Shown one piece after another: positions 1-8,430 of a stretch of 64,000 nt of DNA (position 1 is its first letter; the number at the start of each line of letters is the position of its first letter). The position numbers and the translations under genes are program-made. The notes below the pieces were generated by a model. It saw only the letters and a program-made list of their open reading frames with translations. It was not told the origin of the DNA and ran no database searches. This DNA is from DASQUK01 sp963813485 (GTDB lineage Bacteria; Actinomycetota; Acidimicrobiia; Acidimicrobiales; VFJN01), in NCBI GenBank assembly GCA_963813485.1, contig CAWEZE010000020.1:62001-126000 (forward strand). The letters run 5' to 3'.

Positions 1-264
1 CAGCGCCGCGAGGTGGCGCGGGATCCGGGTTCGCCAGTCGTCGCCGAGGCGCGACGCGTCACCGGACGCCCTTCCGGACGTCATGCCGGCGGTGTCCTTC
101 TTGGCGGCGGCGGTGAACGCGAGCGTGAACCCCTGGACGTGATCGACCAGGTCACCGAGGGTGTACTCGGGACACGGCGTCGGCGCGCCGAGCAGCTCAT
201 CGGGCACGCCCTCTATCAGGTCGGCCATCCGCTTCGCCGCCGGCCCCAGCTCAGCCATGGGCAT
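1..264 (-). CDS. TIGR03086-family (mycothiol-dependent maleylpyruvate isomerase N-domain-like) protein, 3' end outside window
   Basis: The reverse strand is open from position 264 to the window edge (88 codons, no stop). The translation begins MPMAELGPAAKRMADLIEG and continues with PTPCPEYTLGDLVDHVQGF, the pattern of the TIGR03086/DinB-like helical bundle family, which is related to mycothiol-dependent maleylpyruvate isomerase. The family usually binds a metal through three His; the His in DLVDHVQGF fits the first. The ATG at 264 follows GGAG with 7 nt spacing; a second in-frame ATG lies at 258. It is divergent from the response-regulator gene with about 100 bp between them. The substrate is unknown. 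Family membership is firm; function is inferred only as metal-dependent thiol-type chemistry. Confidence 0.8.
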   Translation of the reverse strand, partial: MPMAELGPAAKRMADLIEGVPDELLGAPTPCPEYTLGDLVDHVQGFTLAFTAAAKKDTAGMTSGRASGDASRLGDDWRTRIPRHLAAL

Positions 265-364
265 CAGGCTTCTCCTTCGGTGTCGCGATCGACCTCATGA
301 TTGCCGAAATCGAGGCCCCGCCCGGGCGCGATCAGATTCGGTGCCCGTTAGCGTCCATACCTGC

Positions 365-2038
365 ATGGTGCCCGAGAATGACCGCAAGCCAATCCTGCTG
401 ACCGTCGACGACGATCCCGGCGTGTCACGTGCGGTTGCTCGGGACCTCCGGCGCCAGTATGGCGAGGACTACCGCGTGGTGCGGACCGAGTCCGGTCCGC
501 AGGCCCTGGAGACGCTGCGGGAGCTCAAGCTGCGCGGCGACCTGGTGGCGGTGCTGCTGGCCGACCATCGCATGCCCGAGATGAGCGGGCTCGAGTTCCT
601 CGAGGAAGCGATGGACCTGTTCCCCCATGCCCGCCGGGCGCTCCTCACCGCGTATGCCGACACCGATGCCGCCATCCAGGCGATCAACGTCGTCGACCTC
701 GACCACTACCTGCTCAAGCCCTGGGATCCGCCCGAGGAGAAGCTCTACCCGGTCGTCGACAGCCTCATCGAGATGTGGCAGGAGAGCGACGAACAGCCGG
801 CCACCCAGACACAGGTGGTCGGGCACCGTTGGTCGGCGCGATCCTTCGAGGTGCGAGACTTCCTGGCGCGCAACTCCGTGCCCTATCGCTGGCTCACCAG
901 CGAGGAGCCCGAGGGCCAAAGCCTGCTCATGGCCGCCGGTGTCGACGCCAGCAAGATCCCGCTCGTCGTGACGCCGGACAGCGACTACCTGGTGGACCCG
1001 ACCGTCGGTGAGCTGGCGGCCAAGGTGGGCCTCTCGACCACGCCGTCAACCGACTTCTACGACGTCGTCATCGTCGGTGGGGGGCCCGCCGGCCTGGGGG
1101 CGGCCGTCTACGCCGCATCGGAGGGCCTACGCACCGTGCTGGTCGAGCGTCAGGCCACGGGGGGCCAGGCGGGCCAGAGCTCACGGATCGAGAACTACCT
1201 CGGATTCCCGGACGGGGTGACGGGCAGCCAGCTCACCGATCGGGCCCGACGGCAGGCCCACAAGTTCGGCGCGGAGGTCCTGACGACCCGCGATGTCGTG
1301 GGCCTCGATGTGCGGGCGTCCTCCCGAGTGGTTCGGTTCGCCGACGGGGGCGAGGTGGTGGCCCACACCGTGCTGCTGGCCACCGGCATTGCGTACCGCC
1401 GGCTCGACGTGCCCGGGGCGGATGCCCTGACGGGGCGGGGGTTGTTCTACGGCTCTGCGGTGACGGAGGCATCCGCGTGCGCCGGCGACGACATCTTCAT
1501 CGTCGGCGGGGCCAACTCGGCCGGGCAGGCGGCCGTGTTCCTGTCCCGCCATGCCCGGCAGGTCACCCTGCTGGTGCGGGCTGACAGCCTCGAGAAGTCG
1601 ATGTCCCACTACCTCATCCGCCAGATCGACGAGATCCCCAACATCGAGGTCCGGGTCACCGCCGAGGTGGTCGCCCTTCACGGCGACGACCACCTGGAGC
1701 GGATCACGATCTGCGACAGGACGACCGGGAAGCAGGAGACGGCGCCGGCCAGCTACATCTTCGTGTTCATTGGCGCCGCGCCCCGGACGGAGTGGCTCGA
1801 GGGCGTGCTCGACCGGGACACGCGGGGGTTCGTGCTCACCGGCCCTGACCTGCGCGGCGTCGGCCACCGTCCCCGGCCCCGGGGGTTCGACCGCGATCCC
1901 TACTTCCTCGAGGGCAGCGTGCCCGGCGTGTTCGCGGCCGGCGACGTGCGGGCCAACTCGGTGAAGCGGGTCGCCTCCGCCGTCGGTGAGGGTGCCATGG
2001 CCATCCAGCTCATCCACAGCTATCTGGAGCGCACATGA
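365..2038 (+). CDS. Response regulator fused to thioredoxin-reductase-like FAD oxidoreductase
   Basis: This 557-residue protein begins with a CheY-like receiver domain (about residues 8-130): acidic pocket D15-D17, phosphoacceptor D67 in LLADHRMPEMSG, a Thr near 94 (LLTAYAD) and the KPW lysine near 118. A short thioredoxin-like linker follows, then a class II pyridine-nucleotide oxidoreductase (from about 235) with FAD motif VIVGGGPAGLGAA, NAD(P)H motif FIVGGANSAGQAA and C-terminal GVFAAGDVR. The redox CxxC of true thioredoxin reductases is missing; its place reads YGSAVTEASACAGDD. It is therefore probably a flavin NAD(P)H oxidoreductase that does not reduce thioredoxin. The ATG at 365 puts the receiver at the N terminus; longer in-frame extensions look non-coding. 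The next gene encodes a histidine kinase, its likely partner. Confidence 0.9.
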   Translation: MVPENDRKPILLTVDDDPGVSRAVARDLRRQYGEDYRVVRTESGPQALETLRELKLRGDLVAVLLADHRMPEMSGLEFLEEAMDLFPHARRALLTAYADTDAAIQAINVVDLDHYLLKPWDPPEEKLYPVVDSLIEMWQESDEQPATQTQVVGHRWSARSFEVRDFLARNSVPYRWLTSEEPEGQSLLMAAGVDASKIPLVVTPDSDYLVDPTVGELAAKVGLSTTPSTDFYDVVIVGGGPAGLGAAVYAASEGLRTVLVERQATGGQAGQSSRIENYLGFPDGVTGSQLTDRARRQAHKFGAEVLTTRDVVGLDVRASSRVVRFADGGEVVAHTVLLATGIAYRRLDVPGADALTGRGLFYGSAVTEASACAGDDIFIVGGANSAGQAAVFLSRHARQVTLLVRADSLEKSMSHYLIRQIDEIPNIEVRVTAEVVALHGDDHLERITICDRTTGKQETAPASYIFVFIGAAPRTEWLEGVLDRDTRGFVLTGPDLRGVGHRPRPRGFDRDPYFLEGSVPGVFAAGDVRANSVKRVASAVGEGAMAIQLIHSYLERT

Positions 2039-2066
2039 GCCCCGGAGGCCGAGCCGAGGTGATCTC

Positions 2067-2162
2067 ATGACCATCCTTCCTCGGGGGCTGCGCCCCCGCA
2101 CCCCATCGTCGCCCGGCTCGCTGGCGCTCGCGCCGTCGACCGGTCAGGAGCTACGCTCATGA
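2067..2162 (+). CDS. Possible 31-codon leader ORF coupled to the histidine kinase start
   Basis: A short frame starts at ATG 2067 after GAGGTGAT and ends with a TGA that overlaps the kinase start codon at 2159. The peptide is Arg/Pro/Ser-rich and matches nothing I know. The overlap could couple translation of the kinase to this frame. It contains the GC stem-loop at 2082-2098. Coding is unproven; it may simply be spacer. Confidence 0.25.
   Translation: MTILPRGLRPRTPSSPGSLALAPSTGQELRS
2082..2098 (+). terminator. GC stem-loop between the response-regulator and kinase genes
   Basis: CGGGGGC and GCCCCCG form a perfect 7-bp stem with a TGC loop. There is no T tract, so it could be a weak terminator, an mRNA-processing or stability element, or a REP-like repeat that lowers kinase expression relative to the upstream gene. 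Confidence 0.4.
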
Positions 2163-3649
2163 CCGAGCCCGAGCAGTTGGCGACGGAGAAGTCCGAGCGG
2201 CTCGGAGTGGGCATGCACGAGCGCCTGACGCCCAAGGAGCTGCGCACGCTGTTCCTGTTCGAGGAGCTCGACGACGACCAATTGGCATGGCTGGCCGAGC
2301 GGGGCCGGATCGTCGAGTACCCGGCGGGTGCGACGATCCACGCCGAGGGCGCCCCCGCGTCATGCTTCATGGTGCTGCTCTCCGGCACGCTGGCGATGTA
2401 CAAGCGCGTGCAGGGCGGCGAGCTCGAGCTGTTCCGCAGCGACTACTACGGCGCCTACACCGGCGCGTTCGACGCCTACGTGCCCGACCGTGGCGTGCCC
2501 AAGGCGTACCTGAGCACCGGCCGGGCGTTGACTCCCTGCCGCCTGTTCGAGATCCCCGCAGCGGACTTCGGCCGGGCGGTGTGGAAGTGGTTCCCGATGG
2601 CCGCCCACCTCCTGGAGGGGGCGGCAACCCAGGGGGCCGACGCCAGCAACATCGTCGAGCGGCACGAACGCCTGGTGGCACTCGGCTCGGTGACCGCCGG
2701 ACTCACCCACGAGCTGAACAACCCGGTCGCCGCGGTTCTACGAGCGACCGCCACGCTGCGGGAGCGGCTCACCAGCATGCGCGGTGAGATCGGCAAGGTG
2801 ATCCGTAGCGACCTGAACGGCAGCCAGCTCGAGGCGCTGGCCGACCTGTCCGGGTCGGCCCTCGACCACCGCAAGGACGCACCGCCGCTGTCGCCGATGG
2901 ACGCGTCCGACCGCGAGGACGAGCTGGCCACCTGGCTCGAGGATCACAACGTCGCCGACAGTTGGGAGATCGCGCCGACCTTGGTCGCCGCCGGCCTGGA
3001 TGTGGAGTGGGTCAAGCAGGTGGCCAACGTCGTACCGCCCCCGGACCTCGGTCCCGCCCTGGCGTACCCCGTTCGCTCCCTGGAATCCGACGGTCTTCTC
3101 GACGAGATCACCGACGCCGCCGGCCGCATCTCGGCGCTGCTCACCTCGGCCAAGCAGTACACGCAAATGGACCGGGCGCCACTGCAGTCATTCGACGTGC
3201 ACGAGGGTCTCGACGCCACCCTGACCATGCTCGGCCACAAGCTCGGCCACAGCATCGACGTCGTCCGGGACTACGACCGCACGCTCCCGCACATCGCTGC
3301 CTTTCCGGGCGAGCTGAACCAAGTGTGGACCAACCTCATCGACAATGCCGTGGATGCCATGGAGGGACACGGCACGCTCACCGTGCGCACTCGTCCTGAT
3401 CTTGACGACCGCCTGGTCATCGAGATCGGCGACACCGGGCCAGGAGTGCCCGACGAGGTCCGCACCCGGATCTTCGAGCCTTTCTTCACCACCAAAGCCA
3501 TGGGGAAAGGCACCGGCCTCGGCCTCGACATCGCGTGGCGGATCGTCGTCGGGAGGCACCACGGCGACATCCGACTCGAGTCCGAGCCGGGCGATACCAG
3601 ATTCCAGGTCATCCTTCCCCTGCAGGTACCCGATGCACCCCAAGGCTGA
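2159..3649 (+). CDS. Cyclic-nucleotide-binding-domain sensor histidine kinase
   Basis: A 496-residue soluble kinase. Residues about 22-150 form a CNMP/Crp-type beta-roll (LFLFEELDDDQLAWLAERG, then a lengthy barrel to IPAADFGRAVWKW). The dimerisation helix carries the phospho-His near 184 in GLTHELNNPVAAVLRA. The C-terminal HATPase_c domain has the N box NLIDNAVDAM, G1 IGDTGPGVPD, F box FEPFFTTK and G2 GKGTGLGLDIAW. No membrane segment is present, so the signal is probably cytoplasmic, bound by the beta-roll domain. The start has GGAG upstream. It is 120 bp downstream of the receiver-flavoprotein gene, its expected phospho-acceptor. The bound ligand is unknown. Confidence 0.9.
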   Translation: MTEPEQLATEKSERLGVGMHERLTPKELRTLFLFEELDDDQLAWLAERGRIVEYPAGATIHAEGAPASCFMVLLSGTLAMYKRVQGGELELFRSDYYGAYTGAFDAYVPDRGVPKAYLSTGRALTPCRLFEIPAADFGRAVWKWFPMAAHLLEGAATQGADASNIVERHERLVALGSVTAGLTHELNNPVAAVLRATATLRERLTSMRGEIGKVIRSDLNGSQLEALADLSGSALDHRKDAPPLSPMDASDREDELATWLEDHNVADSWEIAPTLVAAGLDVEWVKQVANVVPPPDLGPALAYPVRSLESDGLLDEITDAAGRISALLTSAKQYTQMDRAPLQSFDVHEGLDATLTMLGHKLGHSIDVVRDYDRTLPHIAAFPGELNQVWTNLIDNAVDAMEGHGTLTVRTRPDLDDRLVIEIGDTGPGVPDEVRTRIFEPFFTTKAMGKGTGLGLDIAWRIVVGRHHGDIRLESEPGDTRFQVILPLQVPDAPQG

Positions 3650-3701
3650 CGACGAGATACAGGGTGGCAAACACCCGGTGAACGGTGTAGGAACCGTCGG
3701 C

Positions 3702-5846
3702 ATGACGCAAGGAATGGTCGCGGACTCACCGAGCGTGGAAGGGGCACGACCGTTCGTCGTCGATCTGGCGGATGAGGTGGCCCGGGACACCGCTCTCACC
3801 GGCGGCAAGTCGGCGGCCCTGGCACAGGGTACGGCCGCCGGACTCAACACCCTTCCCGGCGTCGTTCTCACCACGGCCTTCTGCGATGCCGTCGATGGCG
3901 GTGCCGACGTCGCTCGGCACGCGGCGGTGAAGGAGGCCTTCGAGCGGGCCGGTGGCAACGAACGGGCGCTCGTGGCGCGCAGCTCATCCGTCGTCGAGGA
4001 CACGGCCGAGTCGTCGATGGCCGGTCAGTTCGAGTCGGTGATCGGGATCACCGGGCTCGACGAGTTCGTCACCGCCGTGACGGCGGTCCTCGACTCACGC
4101 CAGCGTGCCGGCGCCGCCGACCAGCCGATCGCGGTGCTGGTCCAGCCGCTGATCGAGCCACGGTTCGGCGGGGTGATGTTCGGGATCGATCCGGTGTCGG
4201 GTCGCACCGACCGCCGGGTCGTCAGCGCCGTGGACGGCGGGCCGGAGCCGCTCGTGAGCGGGGAGGTCGACGGCTCCCGCTACGTCCTCGAGCCGACGAG
4301 CGCCAAGGTCATCGAGTTCGCGGCCAACGACGGTCCCAAGCTCCCGACCGCCGACCTCCGGCGGCTCATGGCCCTGTCGACGAGCGTCGCCAAGGTGTTT
4401 CACGGCCCACAGGACGTGGAGTGGGCCATCGGCACGGACAAGGAGCTCTGGCTGCTCCAGTCCCGTCCGGTCACCAGTGAGATCCGAGGGGCACCTCGGG
4501 GCCCCATCTACGGCCCGGGTCCGGTAGCGGAGACCTTCCCCGCCCCCTTGACCGAGCTGGAACGCGACCTCTGGGTGCCCCCGCTTCGTGAGGCTGTGGG
4601 CGAGGCCGTCCTCCTGGCGGGCGCCGCCACGCCGGGCGATGTCAAGTCCAGCCAGGTCGTGGTCTGCGTGGACGGGCACGTGGCCATCGATCTCCGGCTG
4701 GCCGGCGAGATCAAGCGGAAGCGGACGATCCTGCACCGAATGAACCCGGTCCCCGCCGCCCGTGAGCTGCGGGGCTCGTGGCGGGTCGGCCGCCTGCGGG
4801 CGGCGCTGCCCCGTCTCGCGGAGCACCTCCTCGATCGGACGGACGCCGACCTGGAGGCTGTCCCGCCGCTGACCGACCTGACGAGCCGGCAGCTGATCGC
4901 CCTTCTGCATCGCAGCCGCGCCATCCTCCGCGCCCTCCATGCGCACGAGATCATGATGGGCATGCTGACCGACACCGGCGGCAATCGCATGACCGGCGCG
5001 TCGGTGGCGCTGCGGGTGCTGGCCGAGGCCCGCCAGGACGGCCTGAGCGACAAGGAGATCATCGCCCGGAGCCCGTCGGTCCTGGCGCTCACCGGCCCCC
5101 GGGTCGCGCCGGAGGCGGAGCTGCCCGAGGAGGCGACGGCCGTCTACACGGCGACCAGCTGCAAAGCCTGCAGCGACAACGGCATCCTGCGCGAGGCGCT
5201 ACGGCTGCGGGTGCGCTGGGTGCAGGAGGTGTCCGGGCGTGCGGCGTGGGAGCTGGGCGAGCGGCTGGCCGCCGCCGGTGACCTGACCGAGCCCGAGCTG
5301 ATCCGCCACATGACCCTCGAGCACGTCGAGGCGGTGGCGACCAAGCGCGCGGTGGTCGTGCCCGGGCTGGTGTCGAGCCACGACCACGACTTCGGTGCGC
5401 CCCTCCCCGCGTGGTTCCAGCTGTCCGACCTCGGCAAGCCGATCCGGACGCAGTGTGCCTCCGAGGTCGGTGGCGGCACGGGCGCCGGCGGCGGAGTCGG
5501 CACCGGGACCGTCACCTATGACCACGACGATCCCCCGACCGGCTCGGTGCTCGTCACCACCACGCTGTCGCCCGGGCTCGGGCCGCTGTTGTCCCGGCTC
5601 AAGGGCATCGTGGCCGAGACGGGGTCGGTCCTGTCGCACCTCGCCATCCTCGCCCGGGAAGCCGGGGTGCCCACGGTGGTGGGCTACGCCGGCGCCACCG
5701 AGGACCTTCCCGAGGGCGTCGTCGTGCAGGTCGACGGCGACAGCGGACGGGTGACGATCCAGGAGAGGACGGGGGCCGACCACCCGCCGGACACCCCGCC
5801 GGGCGGCGGCGAGAGCGAAGTCGAGGCGAAGGAAAGCGCGTCGTGA
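3702..5846 (+). CDS. PEP synthase/rifampicin-phosphotransferase-like protein (ATP-grasp plus swivelling His domain)
   Basis: About 714 residues. The N-terminal half is a PPDK/PEP-synthase ATP-binding domain (LTGGKSAALAQ; LVARSSSVVEDTAESSMAGQ; GVMFGIDPVSGRTDR; VEWAIGTDKELWLLQSRPV). A helical middle of about 270 residues follows, then a C-terminal swivelling domain with the phospho-His at about 646 in VLSHLAILAREAGVPTVVG. The PEP/pyruvate TIM barrel of true PEP synthase is absent, so the architecture matches rifampicin phosphotransferase-like enzymes that move phosphate from ATP to another acceptor. ATG 3702 follows AGGA; an alternative ATG at 3633 overlaps the kinase gene. It is the third gene of the signalling operon. 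The acceptor is unknown. Confidence 0.85.
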   Translation: MTQGMVADSPSVEGARPFVVDLADEVARDTALTGGKSAALAQGTAAGLNTLPGVVLTTAFCDAVDGGADVARHAAVKEAFERAGGNERALVARSSSVVEDTAESSMAGQFESVIGITGLDEFVTAVTAVLDSRQRAGAADQPIAVLVQPLIEPRFGGVMFGIDPVSGRTDRRVVSAVDGGPEPLVSGEVDGSRYVLEPTSAKVIEFAANDGPKLPTADLRRLMALSTSVAKVFHGPQDVEWAIGTDKELWLLQSRPVTSEIRGAPRGPIYGPGPVAETFPAPLTELERDLWVPPLREAVGEAVLLAGAATPGDVKSSQVVVCVDGHVAIDLRLAGEIKRKRTILHRMNPVPAARELRGSWRVGRLRAALPRLAEHLLDRTDADLEAVPPLTDLTSRQLIALLHRSRAILRALHAHEIMMGMLTDTGGNRMTGASVALRVLAEARQDGLSDKEIIARSPSVLALTGPRVAPEAELPEEATAVYTATSCKACSDNGILREALRLRVRWVQEVSGRAAWELGERLAAAGDLTEPELIRHMTLEHVEAVATKRAVVVPGLVSSHDHDFGAPLPAWFQLSDLGKPIRTQCASEVGGGTGAGGGVGTGTVTYDHDDPPTGSVLVTTTLSPGLGPLLSRLKGIVAETGSVLSHLAILAREAGVPTVVGYAGATEDLPEGVVVQVDGDSGRVTIQERTGADHPPDTPPGGGESEVEAKESAS

Positions 5847-6373
5847 AGATCATCGCCTGGCTGGCTGGCATCGCGACGCTGCTCGGGGGCGTCCTGTACA
5901 TGATCGTGTCGCTCAACCGCTGGGAGTGGAACCGCGCGCTGTTCTTCGGACTGATCGTCCTCATCGCGGAGGTCGGTCTCGCCACGGGCCTCGTGCTGCG
6001 GCGCCTGGCCCGCCTCGAGTACCGGGCCACCCGGATCGACCCGGCCGTGGCCCAGATCCTGCACGAGGCCCGGCAACCGTCGCCCGACCGCTTCGCTTGG
6101 CTGCGTGAGCCGTCCCGCGACCTGAACGTGTTCATCACCTTCGTGGTCGCGGGCGGCGTGCTCCTTTCGGGCATTGCCTGGGTCGTCGACAAGGTCGCCT
6201 CGAAGTCCACGTCGCCGTCGGGCGAGGAGCGTCTCGGCCGCCAGCTCGACCCCATCAGCTATCCCTCCGGCGGGCTGCTGCTCGACGACATCACGGTCCT
6301 GGCGCAGGAAGTCCCCGGGGCCAACGACGACCAGATCCGGCAGCTGCTGCGCCGCGGCGGTCGCCCGTCGTGA
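5843..6373 (+). CDS. Small membrane protein of the kinase/phosphotransferase operon
   Basis: A 176-residue protein with a GTG start that overlaps the upstream stop (GTGA) and a GAAGGAAA ribosome site, so it is translationally coupled to the phosphotransferase gene. Hydrophobic segments lie at about residues 4-24, 33-52 and 94-118. Between the second and third is a basic loop with conserved-looking LEYRATRIDPAVAQIL; the C terminus is soluble and ends in LRRGGRPS. I do not recognise the family. Its tight coupling suggests it acts at the membrane with the phosphotransferase or kinase; that is inference only. Confidence 0.75.
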   Translation: MKIIAWLAGIATLLGGVLYMIVSLNRWEWNRALFFGLIVLIAEVGLATGLVLRRLARLEYRATRIDPAVAQILHEARQPSPDRFAWLREPSRDLNVFITFVVAGGVLLSGIAWVVDKVASKSTSPSGEERLGRQLDPISYPSGGLLLDDITVLAQEVPGANDDQIRQLLRRGGRPS

Positions 6374-6377
6374 TGCC

Positions 6378-6770
6378 GTGAAGAAGCTCACCCCGCTGCG
6401 GCTCCTTCTCGGGGCCGTCGGGCTGGCGATCGGCATCGTCGGGATCCTGGCCCTGCGTGAGGCCACGCTCTCCACGCACGAGCCGGTCAGTGGTGCCCGC
6501 GAGACCGAGCTCGTGGTGTCCGCGAAGACCAAGGGGGGCGAGCGGGACCAGACCCTTCCCGAGATGGTCGAGGCCCAGCTCCAAACGTGCCGCCTCGAGG
6601 TCACCTCGGACCTTTCCGGTCCGATCGAGTCGCTCGGAGACGGGCGCTTCCGGGCCGTGTTCGCGCCGGCGATGGACGAGACGAACCGCCGGCAGTTCCG
6701 GGGTTGCGTCGAGGATTGGGTGATCGACCACGTCCGGATCGACGTGGTCGAGCTCGACAACCCCACCTGA
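6378..6770 (+). CDS. Hypothetical protein with N-terminal membrane anchor
   Basis: A 130-residue protein starting at GTG 6378, 4 bp after the preceding stop. One hydrophobic segment (about 6-26, LRLLLGAVGLAIGIVGIL) is followed by a soluble domain with two Cys (QTCRLEV and RGCVEDW) that could form a disulphide, and an acidic end IDVVELDNPT. It is the last gene of the operon that begins at 365. The anchor and exported-looking Cys pair suggest a domain outside the membrane. The family is not recognised. The start is the first one that keeps the anchor at the N terminus. Confidence 0.7.
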   Translation: MKKLTPLRLLLGAVGLAIGIVGILALREATLSTHEPVSGARETELVVSAKTKGGERDQTLPEMVEAQLQTCRLEVTSDLSGPIESLGDGRFRAVFAPAMDETNRRQFRGCVEDWVIDHVRIDVVELDNPT

Positions 6771-6784
6771 CGGCGACGAACCGT

Positions 6785-7972
6785 CTAGGCGCCGGCCTTC
6801 TTCGCCAGGGGCACTTTGTAGAGGCGCGCCCAGTTCTCGCCCACGATGCGGACCTTGACGTCGTGCGGAAGCGCCAGGCGCTCCAGCTCCTCGACCGCGT
6901 GGGGGTACTGCGAGTCGCCGTGTGGATAGTCCGTCGAAAAGACCAGGTTGTCGGCGCCGAACCAGTCGACATAGTGGATCGCCGTCGCCTCGTCGGCCTC
7001 CAGCGAGATGTAGCAGTTGCGCCGGAAGTACTCGGACGGCTTCAGGCTGAGGTCGGTGGCCTCGTACCACCCCGTCCACTCGTGGTGCTCGTCGAGCCGG
7101 TGCAGCAGCCAGGGGGCCCACGAGCAGTTGCCCTCGAGGAGCGCCACCCGCAGGTTGGGGAACCGCTCGAAGACACCGCCGGCGCACAGGCACACGGTGA
7201 CGAACTGCATGGCGAGCGGCTGGTTGAACGTGTGCCACATCATGAGCCGGTCGAGCACTTCAAGCGAGAAGTCGGGACGGAGGTAGGTCTGGCCGCCGCC
7301 GTGGAAGGCCACCGGGACGTCGAGCCGCTCGATCTCGGCCCACAGGGGATCGTAGGCGGGGTGGTGCCAGGGGCGGCGGTTGACGCAGCCCGGCGCCAGG
7401 AAGATGGCCCTGAATCCCAGCTCGTCCACGCACCGGCGGGCCTCGGCCACGGCCCCGTCGACGTCATGGGGGGCGACCATCGCGGCGCCGTACATGCGGT
7501 CGGGGGCGTGGCCACAGAAATCCGCCAGCCAGTCGTTGTAGGCCCGGGCGATGGCGCTGGCGTACTCGGGCTCGAGCCCGTCGGGCCCGATCATGTCGAT
7601 CGAGTCGAGGCCGAGCACGAACAGCCCGCGCGAGGGGAACAGGACTGCCAGATCCAGGCCCTCGGCGTCCATGGCCTCGATCTGCGACGCCGGGTCCCAG
7701 CCCCGCGCCTCGGCGGCGGCATAGACGCTGTCGTGCTCGGGGCGCCACCCGGTCCTGCGCCCCTCTTGACGCACAGGTCGCACCCGCCCCAGGCGCAACA
7801 CGGTGTGGTTCTTGACCCGCACCCGCATGTCGCGGGGGATCTCCGTCAGCCCGATGGGGGCGGCATGGGCGTAGGCCGGGTCGATGTAGCGCTGCCACAG
7901 GTCGGGCGGCTCCATGACATGCAGGTCGCTGTCGGCGATGACGTGTTCCTTCAGCGATCCGGGCTCAGCCAC
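6785..7972 (-). CDS. Amidohydrolase_2-family metal-dependent hydrolase
   Basis: A 395-residue TIM-barrel hydrolase of the type that includes ACMS decarboxylase and gamma-resorcylate decarboxylase. The N-terminal DSDLHVMEPPDLW gives the DxH metal motif; a His lies in VPVAFHGGG, and the C-terminal metal Asp is in FSTDYPHGDS. The GTG at 7972 lies within the last codons of the upstream CMD gene (8-nt overlap) and follows GGGGAG; another GTG at 7981 is possible. It is the last gene of the reverse-strand set OB-fold protein, thiolase remnant, CMD, hydrolase. The likely role is decarboxylation or ring hydrolysis of an aromatic or CoA-pathway intermediate; the exact substrate is unknown. Confidence 0.85.
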   Translation of the reverse strand: MAEPGSLKEHVIADSDLHVMEPPDLWQRYIDPAYAHAAPIGLTEIPRDMRVRVKNHTVLRLGRVRPVRQEGRRTGWRPEHDSVYAAAEARGWDPASQIEAMDAEGLDLAVLFPSRGLFVLGLDSIDMIGPDGLEPEYASAIARAYNDWLADFCGHAPDRMYGAAMVAPHDVDGAVAEARRCVDELGFRAIFLAPGCVNRRPWHHPAYDPLWAEIERLDVPVAFHGGGQTYLRPDFSLEVLDRLMMWHTFNQPLAMQFVTVCLCAGGVFERFPNLRVALLEGNCSWAPWLLHRLDEHHEWTGWYEATDLSLKPSEYFRRNCYISLEADEATAIHYVDWFGADNLVFSTDYPHGDSQYPHAVEELERLALPHDVKVRIVGENWARLYKVPLAKKAGA

Positions 7973-8354
7973 CCGCGTCACTCCCCTCGTCGCCGAGGAC
8001 GTCGGCCGCGACCCGCAGGGCCTCGTTGGCGGCGGGGACCCCCGCATAGACCGCGGTGTGCATCAGGACCTCGATCAGCTCGTCGCGGGTCAGCCCCACG
8101 TTCAGGGCGCCGGCAAGGTGGGCACGCAGCTCCTCGGACCGGCCGAGGGCCGCGAGCTGGGCCACCGTCACCAAGCTGCGGTCCCGGATGGGCAGGCCCG
8201 GCCGCGACCAGATCATCCCGAAGGCCGACTCCGCCACGTAGCGGAAGAAGTCGGGGGCCAGCCGGGCCGCAGGGAAGCCGCCTCCGCCAGACCGCATCTG
8301 CGGCCACAGCCGCCCCTGGATCTCCCGTCCCCTCTCCAGCAGCTCGTCCCCCAT
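7965..8354 (-). CDS. Carboxymuconolactone decarboxylase (CMD/AhpD-like) family protein
   Basis: A 129-residue alpha-helical protein beginning MGDELLERGREIQGRL. The CMD core is clear: LPIRDRSLVTVAQLAALGR, then LRAHLAGALNVGLTRDELIEVL and MHTAVYAGVPAANEAL, as in 4-carboxymuconolactone decarboxylase and its relatives. There is no CxxC pair, so an AhpD-type peroxidase role is unlikely. The ATG at 8354 has a strong GGAGGGGAG site. It overlaps the amidohydrolase start. Between it and the thiolase remnant lies the tandem-repeat array. It probably acts in the same catabolic route; family members range widely in substrate. Confidence 0.88.
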   Translation of the reverse strand: MGDELLERGREIQGRLWPQMRSGGGGFPAARLAPDFFRYVAESAFGMIWSRPGLPIRDRSLVTVAQLAALGRSEELRAHLAGALNVGLTRDELIEVLMHTAVYAGVPAANEALRVAADVLGDEGSDAGG

Positions 8355-8430
8355 CTGTTCTCCCCTCCTCGCTCGGCCCGGATCGGCCGGGCTCGCTCGG
8401 CGGTCAATTGTCTCCCGCACTGGCGCTGCG

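Noticed and set aside
161..364. N-terminal extension of the response-regulator fusion
   Set aside because: The added 68 residues look non-coding and overlap the divergent TIGR03086 gene; the receiver domain starts naturally at ATG 365.
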